Shown: one piece after another, positions 29,301 to 39,004 of the stretch
Position numbering within the stretch: position 1 is the first letter of the stretch
Layout: each line of letters begins with the position of its first letter
Assembly (NCBI GenBank): GCA_022984795.1
Contig: JALIHJ010000014.1
Location: 124,001-188,000, forward strand
Reading direction: 5' to 3'
Origin: Fabrea salina
Taxonomy: Eukaryota; Ciliophora; Heterotrichea; Heterotrichida; Fabreidae
Length of the DNA: 64,000 nt
Notes under the pieces: generated by a model
Database searches by the model: none
The model's input: only the letters and a program-made list of their open reading frames with translations
What the model was told of the DNA's origin: nothing
Position numbers and translations under genes: made by a program

Positions 29301-30766
29301 GTTTGCTGGTTTTTAGGGCGCTTGATGTAGACTTGGCAAGTGATGGACTGGTAGAAGTAACTGGCAGGTTGGTAAGGTTTAAACTGGAACTTAAAGTTCA
29401 TTCCTTCCTGAGGGCCAACTGTAGCTGAACTAGGTTTAATGAAAAAGCACTGAGGCGTTTCAAACTTTGGTTGTGTTTCACCTGGAATAATCCACAGTAC
29501 GTAAACAGTAAAGGGCAAGTTGTTTTTAAGGTAAACATTTCTTTCTTCACTAAGTCTGTTTTCGAGACAGAACCCAAAGTCTATGTTTTCTTCACTAAGC
29601 GAAACTACTCTGTCTTTCAAAGGCAAAAACAGTTCTTTGTGCAGAGCAATTTGGTTAGGTTCGTCCATAGGAATCTCAGCAGAGCCTCCGTACAACTCCT
29701 GCGTAGTAGCCATAGCTGCTGGACTACTTTCCAAAAGTTTGTCGTAGGAACCCATGAGTACGTTTGTTCTAAAAACTTCTATGTCCTTCTGCGACAAAGG
29801 AATGGGTCTTTGCAAAATGTCGTAGCAGGTCCCCAGTAAGTCTAGGTAAAGCACTATGTGGTTCCTAACTAAGCAAAACACCCTTTCGTAGTAAGCCATG
29901 GTTTCTTGAGGAGAAAAGTATATAACTAGTCTTGCGTTGGACCTGGGAGCTATATTGCCTTCTGTCTGCTTAAACTGGAAAATGTGCCTTTTGTCTACAA
30001 AGAACTTGTAAGAGCAAGGCATGGAACTGTGGTTTTGAATAGTAATCAAGCGTGAAGTTTTGTTTCCAGACCTGACTTCTCCGAAGTTGCACACTCTCGA
30101 ACTCAAAGACACGTCCAGTCCCATTCCACTGCCCAAACAAGTCATTCTTTGAGAGTTTCCACTGTCAGTGCGCACGATGTAGTTTTTGGAACTTAGCATA
30201 TACACAACCGAAGGAGTGTACTTAACTTTCACCAGAAAAGAAGAACCAGCAGGGACAACTCCTGTAGTAACGTCAAACGAAAAAGAGTTGTCCGGACACA
30301 AAGGGTCCATGGGGGACTTCATTTCTTGGTCTTCTTCTATGTGGAAAGTAGCAGGGACTTGGGACTTGTTTTTAATAACCAAGTTTTGGGTTTCAGTTTG
30401 CTCAACAAGTAAGTCTCCGAAGTGGAACAAGCTTTTGTTAAGGGTCACGTAGGCATACTTGCCGATTGCACTAAGTTTCAGCACCTTGTCTGGTTCTTCT
30501 TGGATTTGGAAAAGAACTGTAGCTACTACTACACTGCATTCTTTGGGCACCACTGAAAAGGACACTTTGACTTTCCCCCGGGGCTGGATTGTGGCGGACA
30601 AGGGGCTTATTTTGAAAGGAGTTGAGTTGATGATACTAAAACGTGTAGGTTTTTTCCTGCTGGGGTTCTGGATGAGTATAGTCCGGGTTGTAGTTTCGTT
30701 TATAGGACAGAATCCAAACTCAAGTGACTCAGGAATACATTCAGTTACGCTAGATGGTCCTTCCAT
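26303..30766 (-). CDS. Giant ASH-domain ciliary protein, CFAP65-like
   Basis: A 1487-residue single-exon protein made of repeated immunoglobulin-like ASH/MSP domains. The recurring pattern is FGxxxxxxxxxxxxxxxNxSxxPxxxxI, each followed by a PxxxxxxxVxFxP strand pair, seen at least eight times (for example near residues 15, 115, 225, 395, 560, 775 and 1245). The segment YLDLLGTCYDILQRPIPLSQKDIEVFRTNVLMG resembles CFAP65/CCDC108, a central-apparatus protein. HYDIN- and CFAP47-type proteins share the repeats, so CFAP65 is the best guess only. The acidic C-terminus is unique. The upstream BolA gene ends 6 bases from its start. Confidence 0.85.
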   Translation of the reverse strand: MEGPSSVTECIPESLEFGFCPINETTTRTILIQNPSRKKPTRFSIINSTPFKISPLSATIQPRGKVKVSFSVVPKECSVVVATVLFQIQEEPDKVLKLSAIGKYAYVTLNKSLFHFGDLLVEQTETQNLVIKNKSQVPATFHIEEDQEMKSPMDPLCPDNSFSFDVTTGVVPAGSSFLVKVKYTPSVVYMLSSKNYIVRTDSGNSQRMTCLGSGMGLDVSLSSRVCNFGEVRSGNKTSRLITIQNHSSMPCSYKFFVDKRHIFQFKQTEGNIAPRSNARLVIYFSPQETMAYYERVFCLVRNHIVLYLDLLGTCYDILQRPIPLSQKDIEVFRTNVLMGSYDKLLESSPAAMATTQELYGGSAEIPMDEPNQIALHKELFLPLKDRVVSLSEENIDFGFCLENRLSEERNVYLKNNLPFTVYVLWIIPGETQPKFETPQCFFIKPSSATVGPQEGMNFKFQFKPYQPASYFYQSITCQVYIKRPKNQQTDELGRMSTSQTLQTKSHLSRVGLMSIPPLSLNIPLIGHSFPKNFQTFIPNLKVYPKRTLMFPPVAPGDSVYQSLQVYNQADTPCYYRILPDETGTFKVYPSFGFIYPKNFALVAVEFKPEHPKNYEFSLKFALNHGSSQNLKVKLLGVCSDPKIYIENEAKIYYPPLFTGVSSKQRIGISNSSHIPIEYQMTIPEKYRDELTIEPFCGTMYPHERVNVEFAFTAIYEKQYKFNVPIVIKRVMDMAQEANFIGYFNPGSGKYMHNLRQDSLEKHYHVTVIGSGGTGMVQMNPKFIDFETVSVGFSAVKSFTLSNVSNCAIYVKLAIAPKSKDTKNEQFANEVIDSSFVFDFKEGILAANSNQKVNLRFVPNCRSLNHYYVKCMAKQSFPNSSTKETPLNEDSMIEVKAHGDFPVISILDLRAKDISPSKLWKQFSLTETIEAILSPLTHEEELFNEARLPQEEAYEKFNVFEWDFGTVTIPRMLESRKIRLTLKNIGGVPASYKFVFPDDNKLEKEIWADSGEPTPEAAFEEYILAQRIFEVKPKEGNLDRNEVFDVELRYNPVEVGKHNLTILFQIIHGKPILLKLKGETLPPKKGYLELRNDFFEFEPLPTGLTRGVAQPVELKNLGDVKVNYEVDTSALEEFNKQNFDFPVFEIQNKEGVVDALELKCLYFMFKPLESTDYELTLPIIVKERNTVVQHLQITLKGRGYILSQEMMPKSPTIFPSLPLCRQSFLPESSEVGFSTEYIDFGKCYPESPKFRTVFIYNKSPKKEFKFTFKETELVCGDELIIDPFTDIVRPGSQAPIKFCLRADRIPTIYEGELECVIEWEGVMRSSGKIASSKKSFENTSNLVESIFLRVSKTSGLKAPFSIQNDNDEPELIKNVLNSAIKNILSEKSIKGLIEEVYNEPSPLVQQLSNSNPNNMHNLESLEDVKEEEDWELEPEYSQDRLFLKEEFQELAELILESTIFNIVSEATSGENDLLSFGKTYVKTKPSIE

Positions 30767-30772
30767 GTTTTA

Positions 30773-31027
30773 TTACTTAGGTGAGTTAGCAGCTTGCGTA
30801 GGAGTTAAAGTTGTTAGGTTGAAAGCGTGTATTTGGCTTTTCAGTTCTTCTTTGAACAGGTCCATGATTTTTCTGTGTCTTTGGATCAAAGGCAGTCCTT
30901 CGAAGTCGGGCGAAACAATTCGGCAGTTGAAGCTAGTTCCACACCCACAGCTTGTGTCTTCAACTTCACAGCTGTCACAAGCAATGGCACTTTGGATTCT
31001 GGCTTTGACTTCTTCTATTGAAACCAT
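30773..31027 (-). CDS. BOLA2: BolA-family protein (BOLA2-like)
   Basis: An 84-residue protein matching the whole BolA fold: VSIEEVKARIQSA, then SCGCGTSFNCRIVSPDFEGLPLIQRHRKIMDLFKEEL, ending with IHAFNLTTLTPTQ. The Cys in SCGCG and the invariant His (RHR and IHAF) are the residues that bind a [2Fe-2S] cluster together with a monothiol glutaredoxin. The absence of a presequence and the short length point to a cytosolic BOLA2-type protein acting in iron sensing or Fe-S delivery. It sits 6 bases from the CFAP65-like start and 5 bases after the preceding stop. Confidence 0.93.
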   Translation of the reverse strand: MVSIEEVKARIQSAIACDSCEVEDTSCGCGTSFNCRIVSPDFEGLPLIQRHRKIMDLFKEELKSQIHAFNLTTLTPTQAANSPK

Positions 31028-31032
31028 TTAAG

Positions 31033-31527
31033 TTAATTAGGCTTTAAGACTTGGTTTTTAATGCTGTTTTGGATGCGTTTTTGACTCAACTCGTAAAAAT
31101 TCTGAGTGGAACTAAGGTCTGAACTAAGCTTTCTTTTCATTCCAAGTGAAAACTGACATGGAATGAGACGAATCTCGAAAGAATTAGATCTTCTTTTTCC
31201 AGAAGAACTAATAGGATGGGTACTATAAAACTTTCCAGAGTCCAGAAATTCATTTTCTGAGATCTGGTTCCATTCTGCTGCTTGGTTCCAGGAACTAATG
31301 CCTTCTTCAGTTGAAAGATGGGTTTCGGTTTCTTGGCTGTGCTTTAAAGCAGCGTTCTCCTTAGAGAGTTTTCTGTTTTTCTCAGTAAGTCTATTTAAAT
31401 CTTACTTTTGAATGACTTTCAGGTACTTACTACACTTGCGTTTGCTCACTGCAAGCTCCTGAGTTAAATTAACTACTGTCTTTCTTAATTCGAGAAATTC
31501 ATTCGAAAAGTCTGTTTCGGGTTTCAT
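31033..31527 (-). CDS. Orphan coiled-coil protein, 159 aa, two exons
   Basis: No family is recognised. A frame starts at 31527 (MKPETDFSNEFLELRKTVV) and meets TAA, but removing a 15-base intron at 31391-31405 lets it run to TAA at 31033-31035. The first 65 residues form a leucine-rich coiled coil (FLELRKTVVNLTQELA...YLKVIQK | LTEKNRKLSKENAALK), and its heptads continue across the splice junction. The remainder is Ser/Lys/Asn-rich and basic. Each exon alone looks too short to be noticed. The start is 161 bases from the divergent beta-tubulin gene. Confidence 0.8.
31391..31405 (-). other. 15-base intron in the coiled-coil orphan gene
   Basis: On the minus strand it reads gtaagatttaaatag, phase 2, with an in-frame TAA if retained. 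Removal rebuilds a Lys codon and continues the coiled-coil heptads. T9-A10 is present. Confidence 0.85.
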
Positions 31528-33023
<1,496 letters not shown>

Positions 33024-33340
33024 GTAATTTTCAAAGTCAATTAATTATAGTTTTGGCAAAATAAACTAAAATCTGCAATAAAATATGTATGTTACGTCAT
33101 CAATTTCTAATAACTCCAACCACTAAACTTCTATACTCTAATTAAACCTATAAAATTAGCAGTTACAATAAAACGTAGTCTGAATTTTCTAATATTCAAA
33201 TAAAAACTTAAGTTTCATCAAGCTAGAACTTGTGGATAGAAATTCAGACAATCCAAAAACACATCCACATTGCTGCAACCTAAAACAAGGGTTTTTTTCA
33301 AATTCCAAAGGTTTTAGGGAAATGGAAATGCCATTTATAA
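33024..33340 (+). other. 317-base non-coding stretch between beta-tubulin and methyltransferase
   Basis: The longest gene-free stretch in the window. It is AT-rich with many AATAAA-like strings (CAATAAAAT, CAATAAAAC, CAAATAAAA), suitable for the beta-tubulin 3' UTR and polyadenylation. I found no tRNA, no complete C/D snoRNA box set and no open frame with local codon style. The last 100 bases, less AT-biased, lead into the methyltransferase. Confidence 0.5.
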
Positions 33341-34249
33341 ATGTTTTCCAGCAAGTTAAAAACTGGACGGAATCTATATGTTTTGAGAAAGTTAAGCACA
33401 GCACATGCTATTTTGCGCGAAGAGTTGAATAGCAAAGTCACAAACCCCTCCACATCGAATTTCAAAACTTACGCCAATCCCGAGCAGTATTGGGATGATG
33501 CTGCTGATTGGTACCAAACCTTCTTTTCAAAGATTTCCGGAAAAATCTACGAAACCATGGTTCCTTTTCTCAATTTGGAGGATGCAAAAAGCATCCTTGA
33601 AACAGGTTCAGGAATTGGACTTGGCGCCGAAATCTTCTTAGAGCACGCGAGTCCCGAGGCCAAACTGCACTTAACTGATTACTCTAAAAAGTTTATTGAG
33701 AAGTGCGAAGAGAGAGATTTCCCCAGGACAGAAATCCTCAAAGCCAGTCCCGAAACTCTTCCTTTTTCCGGAGAATCATTTGACAGGTACGTTTCTTTAG
33801 CTACTGTAGAAGAATTCGAAAACCCTAAACTCATACTCACCGAAGCCTTCAGAGTGCTGAAGCCTAACAGTATTCTAGGGCTTTCCATCCAGGGCAAAAG
33901 AGCGAGCAATAGAATTGCAAACGTATTCGATTCTATTCGCTCTAGTTTAAATATAGAAAAGCCTCTGAAACTCAAGAAGGACTTCAGGAATCCTTCTAAA
34001 ATTGGGCAAGTCCTCAAAGATTGTGGGTTCCACAGAACAGTGTTCTTTTACGAGCAGTGCCACTACCCTTCCAGGGACATTCAAGAGTTGAAGAACTTCT
34101 TTTTGGAAGAACCAACTGTAAAGCAAGCCCTTGAAGCTGGCAACGCTGAGCAAATTCACCAAATTATTGAAGAGCATTTGGATTATGCATTGAACCAAGA
34201 AGAAACCCCAATGTCCTACGAGGCTTTAATCATCATGGGCTATAAGTAG
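33341..34249 (+). CDS. Class I SAM-dependent methyltransferase
   Basis: A 302-residue protein with a Rossmann-type methyltransferase domain (about residues 45-250). Motif I is SILETGSGIGLGAEIF at about 85-100. An acidic loop (LHLTDYSKKF) follows, then a motif II-like region FDRYVSLATVEEFENPKLILTEAFRVLKPNSILGLSIQGK. The first 25 residues (MFSSKLKTGRNLYVLRKLSTAHA) are basic, without acids, and could be a mitochondrial presequence. The substrate cannot be told; the arrangement resembles small-molecule or ubiquinone-type methyltransferases. Confidence 0.88.
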   Translation: MFSSKLKTGRNLYVLRKLSTAHAILREELNSKVTNPSTSNFKTYANPEQYWDDAADWYQTFFSKISGKIYETMVPFLNLEDAKSILETGSGIGLGAEIFLEHASPEAKLHLTDYSKKFIEKCEERDFPRTEILKASPETLPFSGESFDRYVSLATVEEFENPKLILTEAFRVLKPNSILGLSIQGKRASNRIANVFDSIRSSLNIEKPLKLKKDFRNPSKIGQVLKDCGFHRTVFFYEQCHYPSRDIQELKNFFLEEPTVKQALEAGNAEQIHQIIEEHLDYALNQEETPMSYEALIIMGYK

Positions 34250-34301
34250 TTTATATCCTTAATGGTCATTTTCCAATTTGGCGCCAAAACGTATTAGGTT
34301 A

Positions 34302-36290
34302 TTAGTTAACTAACTGCTTCAAAGCGTCAGTTCTGTTTTGATTGTCTTCGAAGATTGCCTTGACTAGTTGTCTAATTTCGTAAAGAGTGAACTTCCCCTT
34401 GTACAGTCCTTGGTTGTGCATTTCCACAATTCCCATTAAGTCCGAGTCCAAAATCTTAACTAGCAAGTTGAGTCTTTCCCAGTGCTCGAAGTACTGTGAA
34501 GGAGAGTCAAGCATCTGGCCTATCCCAAACAACTTACTTATAAGTTGGGTCAGAGGAGGTGTGTCGTCTGTGCTGATGAAATTAAGTTTCAGCACCAAAC
34601 TAATCATATGAGCAATAAGCGAGTCCCCAAGTTTCCCAACAGCTTTGCAGTAGTCTTGGGCAGAAAGCACTTCTTTCCAGGTCCTCGCAGTGCCACTCAA
34701 CACTCCTAGTGCTCTGTCGAGCATCTTTTCCATTTCAGAGTACCTGAGTTCTATGTCTTGCAGCTTAATTCCTTTAAGACAGTTCAGAATGTTGTCCTTC
34801 TGCCCGTTAAACATCTCAGAAAAAATGCTGTCTGCTTCAGTTTTGATCAAAGGAATCAGGTCTGCCATGTAAACAGAGTACTTAAGGTGGAGAGGAACTC
34901 TAGGCATGTAAGAAGCGGGCATCAGCACAAGATGGTGGGTTACGTAAACGCAGTTGTTGTAAAAAAGTGCTGCAGCAAGTGGTTGGGACTTTTTGTGGCC
35001 TAAAGAGTGGGCTTTTAAGGCTTTGAACAAAGTAATTATGCTGCGGGATAGCTTGAGAAGCTTTAACAAAGAAGACTCCTTGGACTGAGTAAGGGCTTCT
35101 TCAAGTACTTCGTAAAACTTCTCAACAAGTTTGTGGGTGTTTTCTGATATACTCATTAAGGGGAGTTTGAAGTTCCCTGAGTTAGAAGCCTTTTTTTTGT
35201 TGTTTTCAACTAGCAAAGAAGACACAGAGTTCCTTTCAGTAAAGTCAGAAACTTCTACAGTTTTAACGTCCTCACTCAAAACTAACTCTCTTACATAGTT
35301 CAGCACTGAAGTTTCTCTGTTTTTAAGCAGGTTTTCGTGGGAGTTCTTGATTTGGTTAGAAAGTTTTTGGTAGTTCTCTTCCACTACCTTTGTTTCTGCT
35401 AAGTGGTTTTCGAATTCTTTTATAACTGAACAAACGTAAGTTTGGTACTCCTCAGAAGAAACTGCTTTTTCCGAAATCGACAAAAACAAAGCAGATAGTA
35501 GGTGTGGAACTGCAATGTCTTCCAGAATAGTTTTTCCCAGAGAAAGCACATTGAATTCAGAGACTACAAAGTCAATGAAGATTTCTAGTCTGTTAAGTAC
35601 TTCAGAGATTTCACTAGTTTCGTTTTCTTTAAAAAAGTCTAAACGGGATTCGTTCTTTTGTTCCACAAGTTTAACCCTGCAACTACCTAGGGCTAGTACG
35701 TTCTGTGTTAGTTTTTCAAGTAATTGGGTTTTCTTGTTTTGTTTCAAGTCTAGTTTCTCCAGTAACTCTAGCAACTCAGTTAAACTTAAAAACACACTTC
35801 CTTTTCTAATGCATTTTTGCACCCTAACTACGTCAGTGTCTACATAGACAGCCTCACTCCAAGCTGACTCTAGCTGCGCCCTTAAAGTTCCGCCTTGTTC
35901 ACTGAGTTTTTCTAAAATAGTTTTCATTAAAGGACTATCTTCGTTTCCTAAAGATTCCACTTTTTCTTTATTGGCAACATACAAACTAACAGCTTCTTCT
36001 AAGCTGTAGTTTAGAACTGAGTTAAAACGCTCTAGTTCTGAATGCAGCTTAGCTAGGACCTGACACACTGAGTGCACCTGACGCATTTCATGGACTTTAG
36101 AGCTGATTTCTTCAAGGTTAGAAATAGAAATTCCTAGTTTGTCAAGGCGGTTCAAGAGTTCATTAATTTTGCTGGAAGTTTGCAAAAACTCTTCAGACTG
36201 GGGATTTGTGATGTTTGTTAGGAAGTTGCGTTCTTGCTGAAGACTCAAGCATATCTCATTAATTTTATCGTCTAAGCAGGCGGGTTCCAT
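34302..36290 (-). CDS. ZW10: ZW10 kinetochore/Golgi-ER tethering protein
   Basis: A 662-residue mostly helical protein. The C-terminal half matches ZW10: PLAAALFYNNCVYVTHHLVLMP corresponds to the human QLAAIHHNNCMYIAHHLL block, WKEVLSAQDYCKAVGKLGDSLI to WQDVLPVNIYCKAMGTLLN, and the C-terminal LYEIRQLVKAIFEDNQNRTDALKQL to VKALIRALFQNTERR. The N-terminal half is coiled coil (about 1-110). ZW10 works in the RZZ kinetochore complex and in the NRZ/Dsl1 tether for Golgi-to-ER vesicles; here the tethering role seems likelier given the trafficking genes nearby, but this is inference. Confidence 0.88.
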   Translation of the reverse strand: MEPACLDDKINEICLSLQQERNFLTNITNPQSEEFLQTSSKINELLNRLDKLGISISNLEEISSKVHEMRQVHSVCQVLAKLHSELERFNSVLNYSLEEAVSLYVANKEKVESLGNEDSPLMKTILEKLSEQGGTLRAQLESAWSEAVYVDTDVVRVQKCIRKGSVFLSLTELLELLEKLDLKQNKKTQLLEKLTQNVLALGSCRVKLVEQKNESRLDFFKENETSEISEVLNRLEIFIDFVVSEFNVLSLGKTILEDIAVPHLLSALFLSISEKAVSSEEYQTYVCSVIKEFENHLAETKVVEENYQKLSNQIKNSHENLLKNRETSVLNYVRELVLSEDVKTVEVSDFTERNSVSSLLVENNKKKASNSGNFKLPLMSISENTHKLVEKFYEVLEEALTQSKESSLLKLLKLSRSIITLFKALKAHSLGHKKSQPLAAALFYNNCVYVTHHLVLMPASYMPRVPLHLKYSVYMADLIPLIKTEADSIFSEMFNGQKDNILNCLKGIKLQDIELRYSEMEKMLDRALGVLSGTARTWKEVLSAQDYCKAVGKLGDSLIAHMISLVLKLNFISTDDTPPLTQLISKLFGIGQMLDSPSQYFEHWERLNLLVKILDSDLMGIVEMHNQGLYKGKFTLYEIRQLVKAIFEDNQNRTDALKQLVN

Positions 36291-36294
36291 TTAA

Positions 36295-37182
36295 CTATTT
36301 TAAAGTAGGACTTCTCAAGGACAACTTTAAAAACAACAAGTTCCTTCTCCTCAGCCAAAAGCAGTCACCTTCGCACACCCACCTTTCACAAAGCTTGCAA
36401 AACACAGAGTTGTCTTTTACTTCCCAATTACTTCCAAACCTGTAAACTCCTTTGAGCCCCACTGCCCAAAAGGTATCTTGGAACTTCACAGCGTTTGCCC
36501 TAAAAGCGTCGGGGGACCTAATCCTCCCTGCAAACTCAAAGCAGTTATCTTGTGTGCTGAACAAATGCACTGAATTACTCATTCCTGTTAACTTAGATCC
36601 TCCTCCCACTATCAGCACTCTGTCTCCCGAAACAGGCACTATGCACAGGTTCATGTTGGCTCCTGGTAGTTTAACAGTGAGTTTTTCCCACTCTTTCTCC
36701 CTGTAAACTTCTACTGTGTTTTCTATAGTATCTCCAAAAACAAAAATGCACGATTTTACTGAAACTGCTGAACAACTTGCTCGAGGTGAGTTCATGGGAG
36801 CAATTGCTTCCCAAGATTTTCCGTCAAACACTTCGCATGACTTTTGCTTGTTAACTCCAGCTATTCCTCCAATTGCGTAAATGCTTGCTCCGTGCTTCAC
36901 CAGTGAGTGATACTTTCTTTCAGTAAGCATGTCAGGGGTCCTCCAGATTTTCTGGGTTTCTGTATTAAATAAGTACACTCTGAAGCTTGGAGCATCAAAC
37001 CCAGACAAGAAAAGCCAGTTGTCTGCTAAAGCAATGTAAACTAAGTTGTTAAGAAATAACCTGTGACTAATTTTTTTATAGTTATAGTTTACCAAGCTGA
37101 AAATCTCTAGTGACCCCGTAAACAGCCTAAAGATTTCTTTGGGCTTATGCTTTTTGCATACCAAGTCATTTAAGCTCTCCAT
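36295..37182 (-). CDS. Kelch-repeat protein
   Basis: A 295-residue protein with about five kelch-like blades, for example LVKHGASIYAIGGIAGVNKQKSCEVFDGKSWEAIAPMNSPRASCSAVSVKSCIFVFG, then NTVEVYREKEWEKL and VLIVGGGSKLTGMSNSVHLF. The GG pair followed by W at the usual spacing identifies the repeats. There is no BTB or F-box domain. It begins MESLNDLVCKKHKPKEIFRLF and lies 4 bases upstream of the ZW10 coding region. The partner is unknown. Confidence 0.85.
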   Translation of the reverse strand: MESLNDLVCKKHKPKEIFRLFTGSLEIFSLVNYNYKKISHRLFLNNLVYIALADNWLFLSGFDAPSFRVYLFNTETQKIWRTPDMLTERKYHSLVKHGASIYAIGGIAGVNKQKSCEVFDGKSWEAIAPMNSPRASCSAVSVKSCIFVFGDTIENTVEVYREKEWEKLTVKLPGANMNLCIVPVSGDRVLIVGGGSKLTGMSNSVHLFSTQDNCFEFAGRIRSPDAFRANAVKFQDTFWAVGLKGVYRFGSNWEVKDNSVFCKLCERWVCEGDCFWLRRRNLLFLKLSLRSPTLK

Positions 37183-37192
37183 TTTAATTAAC

Positions 37193-38383
37193 TTATAGTT
37201 TTTTTAAACCTTCTTCAATTAAGAGTTGGTTGAGTTCTGCGTCTTCAAGTTTTTTAAGTATAGTTTTGTAAACCTTACAGTTGTTTTTAAGTTGTTCCAT
37301 TCCAACTGATACCTTTTCGTTTAACTTAGCCAGAATGTATTCAACAGGGGCATCCTGCTCCCCTGCAATGAGTTTTCTTTTGTGGTTTCTGTAGTCAATT
37401 AAGTAGTTTTTGAACTTTTTCACGTCTTTGGCTTTTTGAGAGTTCTTTTTCAAAAGCACTCTAAGTTTAACAGCCCACTTAATAGTATTTGCAGCTTTGG
37501 TTCTTAACTGAGCGTGGTCATGGTCTTTTTTGACCTTATCGTAAGCATTTCTTTCTTTTGAAGTGAATTCAGAACTTATAGTAAGTGACAAAACCATTAA
37601 AGAAACTAAAAAAGTTCCCCAAAAAGAAGCTAAAACTCCGATGAACCTTCCTAAGTGCGTGGAGGGATAAAAATCTCCAAAGCCCACTGTAGTCATCGTA
37701 ATCAAAATGCACCACACTCCGTTCCACAAGTAGTCCCATTGCATTCCTGAAGTTTCCATGTAGGGTCTTTCAGAGACCCTTAAAGCCACTCCCAGTATCA
37801 AAGTAGACACAACCAAAGCAACCCCAACCACAAAGTAAGGCCTTTCTTTAAGTTCAGCTTTTAAAGCAAAGTTGTCACCTCCTCTGCACAAGTAGTTGTT
37901 GCAGAAACGCTCTGAGTCAAGGTCTTTCCAAGAGCTAAAGTTAAGCAAGACTCTCCAGATCCAGTAGACTTTTCCCAGCATCGCCAAAAAGACCAGTGCA
38001 TCCAAAGAGTACTCTACCTTTTCTGAGTGCTGAGGAAACTCAAAAACCCAGTTGCACCCTGGAGCTGTGTGTATTGAACAATAAATTAATTCCAGTGCCC
38101 AACCACTCTTTGGACTCTGGATTCCTTGATTGGCCCACTGTAGTCTGGAGTTTAGTTTATGTCTGTAAAGTACTATAATGCACAACCCCACTGAAATAGT
38201 TCCTATAAATACTCTCAGAAAAGTGTTAACAGGTTTTTCTTGGTGTTTCTCATCTCCATAAAAAAGTTCATTTTCCCAGTAAGCTAAAATCAGACTTAGA
38301 ACAGCCAGAACCATTCCGAAAAAGTCAACTCTTTTTACAGACTGCAGAGTGTTGCAGAGTTCAGAGTAGCTATTCAGTTCCAT
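37193..38383 (-). CDS. SK-type (small-conductance Ca2+-activated) K+ channel
   Basis: A 396-residue six-span K+ channel. Membrane segments lie in about residues 15-290, with the selectivity filter TTVGFGDFYP near 231. A weakly charged S4 region separates it from voltage-gated channels. After S6 (VSLMVLSLTISSEF) a basic helix AANTIKWAVKLRVLLKKN sits where SK channels bind calmodulin, followed by a predicted coiled coil at the C-terminus (MEQLKNNCKVYKTILKKLEDAELNQLLIEEGL). It probably couples Ca2+ entry to membrane hyperpolarisation and so to ciliary beat. The ATG is 30 bases from the divergent orphan. Confidence 0.9.
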   Translation of the reverse strand: MELNSYSELCNTLQSVKRVDFFGMVLAVLSLILAYWENELFYGDEKHQEKPVNTFLRVFIGTISVGLCIIVLYRHKLNSRLQWANQGIQSPKSGWALELIYCSIHTAPGCNWVFEFPQHSEKVEYSLDALVFLAMLGKVYWIWRVLLNFSSWKDLDSERFCNNYLCRGGDNFALKAELKERPYFVVGVALVVSTLILGVALRVSERPYMETSGMQWDYLWNGVWCILITMTTVGFGDFYPSTHLGRFIGVLASFWGTFLVSLMVLSLTISSEFTSKERNAYDKVKKDHDHAQLRTKAANTIKWAVKLRVLLKKNSQKAKDVKKFKNYLIDYRNHKRKLIAGEQDAPVEYILAKLNEKVSVGMEQLKNNCKVYKTILKKLEDAELNQLLIEEGLKKL

Positions 38384-38413
38384 AAGATATATGATACAAG
38401 TTGTTAAAATTAA

Positions 38414-38809
38414 ATGGAAAGAATTAAAAAGGCACTAGAAAAGAAAACCAGCTCAGTAGTTACACTCACTAACAAACAAAGGTCCTTTTCGAACCTTCAA
38501 AAGTTAAAAAGCCCCTTCAGAGAAAGCTCTGTTCTTAACTTATTCCCTGAAATAACATCTGAAAAAATCAGAGCAGCTGCAGTCTCTATAGGAAGCTCTA
38601 TTTATAGGCAACCAAGCAAAAAAACCCTGCAAATAGAAACCAACAACTTAGGCAGTAAAGAACCTTCTTTAGTGGCTCCTTCCAAAAAAATCAACCTGCT
38701 CAAGATGGATTCAAACTTTCCAAACAGTTTACTTCCTGAAATTTATAGTAGAGCTAGTAAACCTACTTTAAGAAAAAACCTAAGAAAAGAACCAAACCTA
38801 ACTATTTAA
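38414..38809 (+). CDS. Orphan basic protein, 131 aa, possibly with a displaced C-terminus
   Basis: No family is recognised. It is Lys/Ser/Asn-rich and probably disordered, resembling other small basic orphans here. The start follows TTGTTAAAATTAAATG. It ends ...LRKNLRKEPNLTI at TAA 38807-38809. A different frame stays open through 38928 with codons like those of real genes; a single extra base in the AAAAAA run at 38773-38778 would connect the two. Either the C-terminus is truncated by an error or mutation, or the short form is right. Confidence 0.62.
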   Translation: MERIKKALEKKTSSVVTLTNKQRSFSNLQKLKSPFRESSVLNLFPEITSEKIRAAAVSIGSSIYRQPSKKTLQIETNNLGSKEPSLVAPSKKINLLKMDSNFPNSLLPEIYSRASKPTLRKNLRKEPNLTI

Positions 38810-38928
38810 TAGAAGGACAGAAAAAAAGCATTAACAGCCGACTTGACAAATACGCAAGATTCAGCAAAAGGAAGAAGCAAACTAAGTTTGAAATTGCACT
38901 TGGCACTTCTTACTGCTCAGAAGACTAA
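38759..38928 (+). other. Open segment in shifted frame after the basic orphan
   Basis: Frame 1 from 38761 reads TYFKKKPKKRTKPNYLIEG, then continues with KKSINSRLDKYARFSKRK and on to TAA at 38926-38928. Codon choice (AAC, GAC, TAC, TTC, AGC) matches true genes and the composition suits a basic C-terminus. No ATG opens this frame and no 15-base intron joins it to the upstream frame. The following 76 bases to the GrpE start are AT-rich with nothing else visible. Confidence 0.35.
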
Positions 38929-39004
38929 ACCAATAAGTCTAAGTTTGCTACAAAGACTTTGACTATAAGTCAGTTTTAAAGGTTCGACATTTAATAAATC
39001 ATAT

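Noticed and set aside
33024-33340. A snoRNA or tRNA in the beta-tubulin downstream gap
   Set aside because: One TGATGA-like string on the minus strand (near 33095) has no CTGA partner at a suitable distance, and no cloverleaf with conserved T-loop bases was seen.
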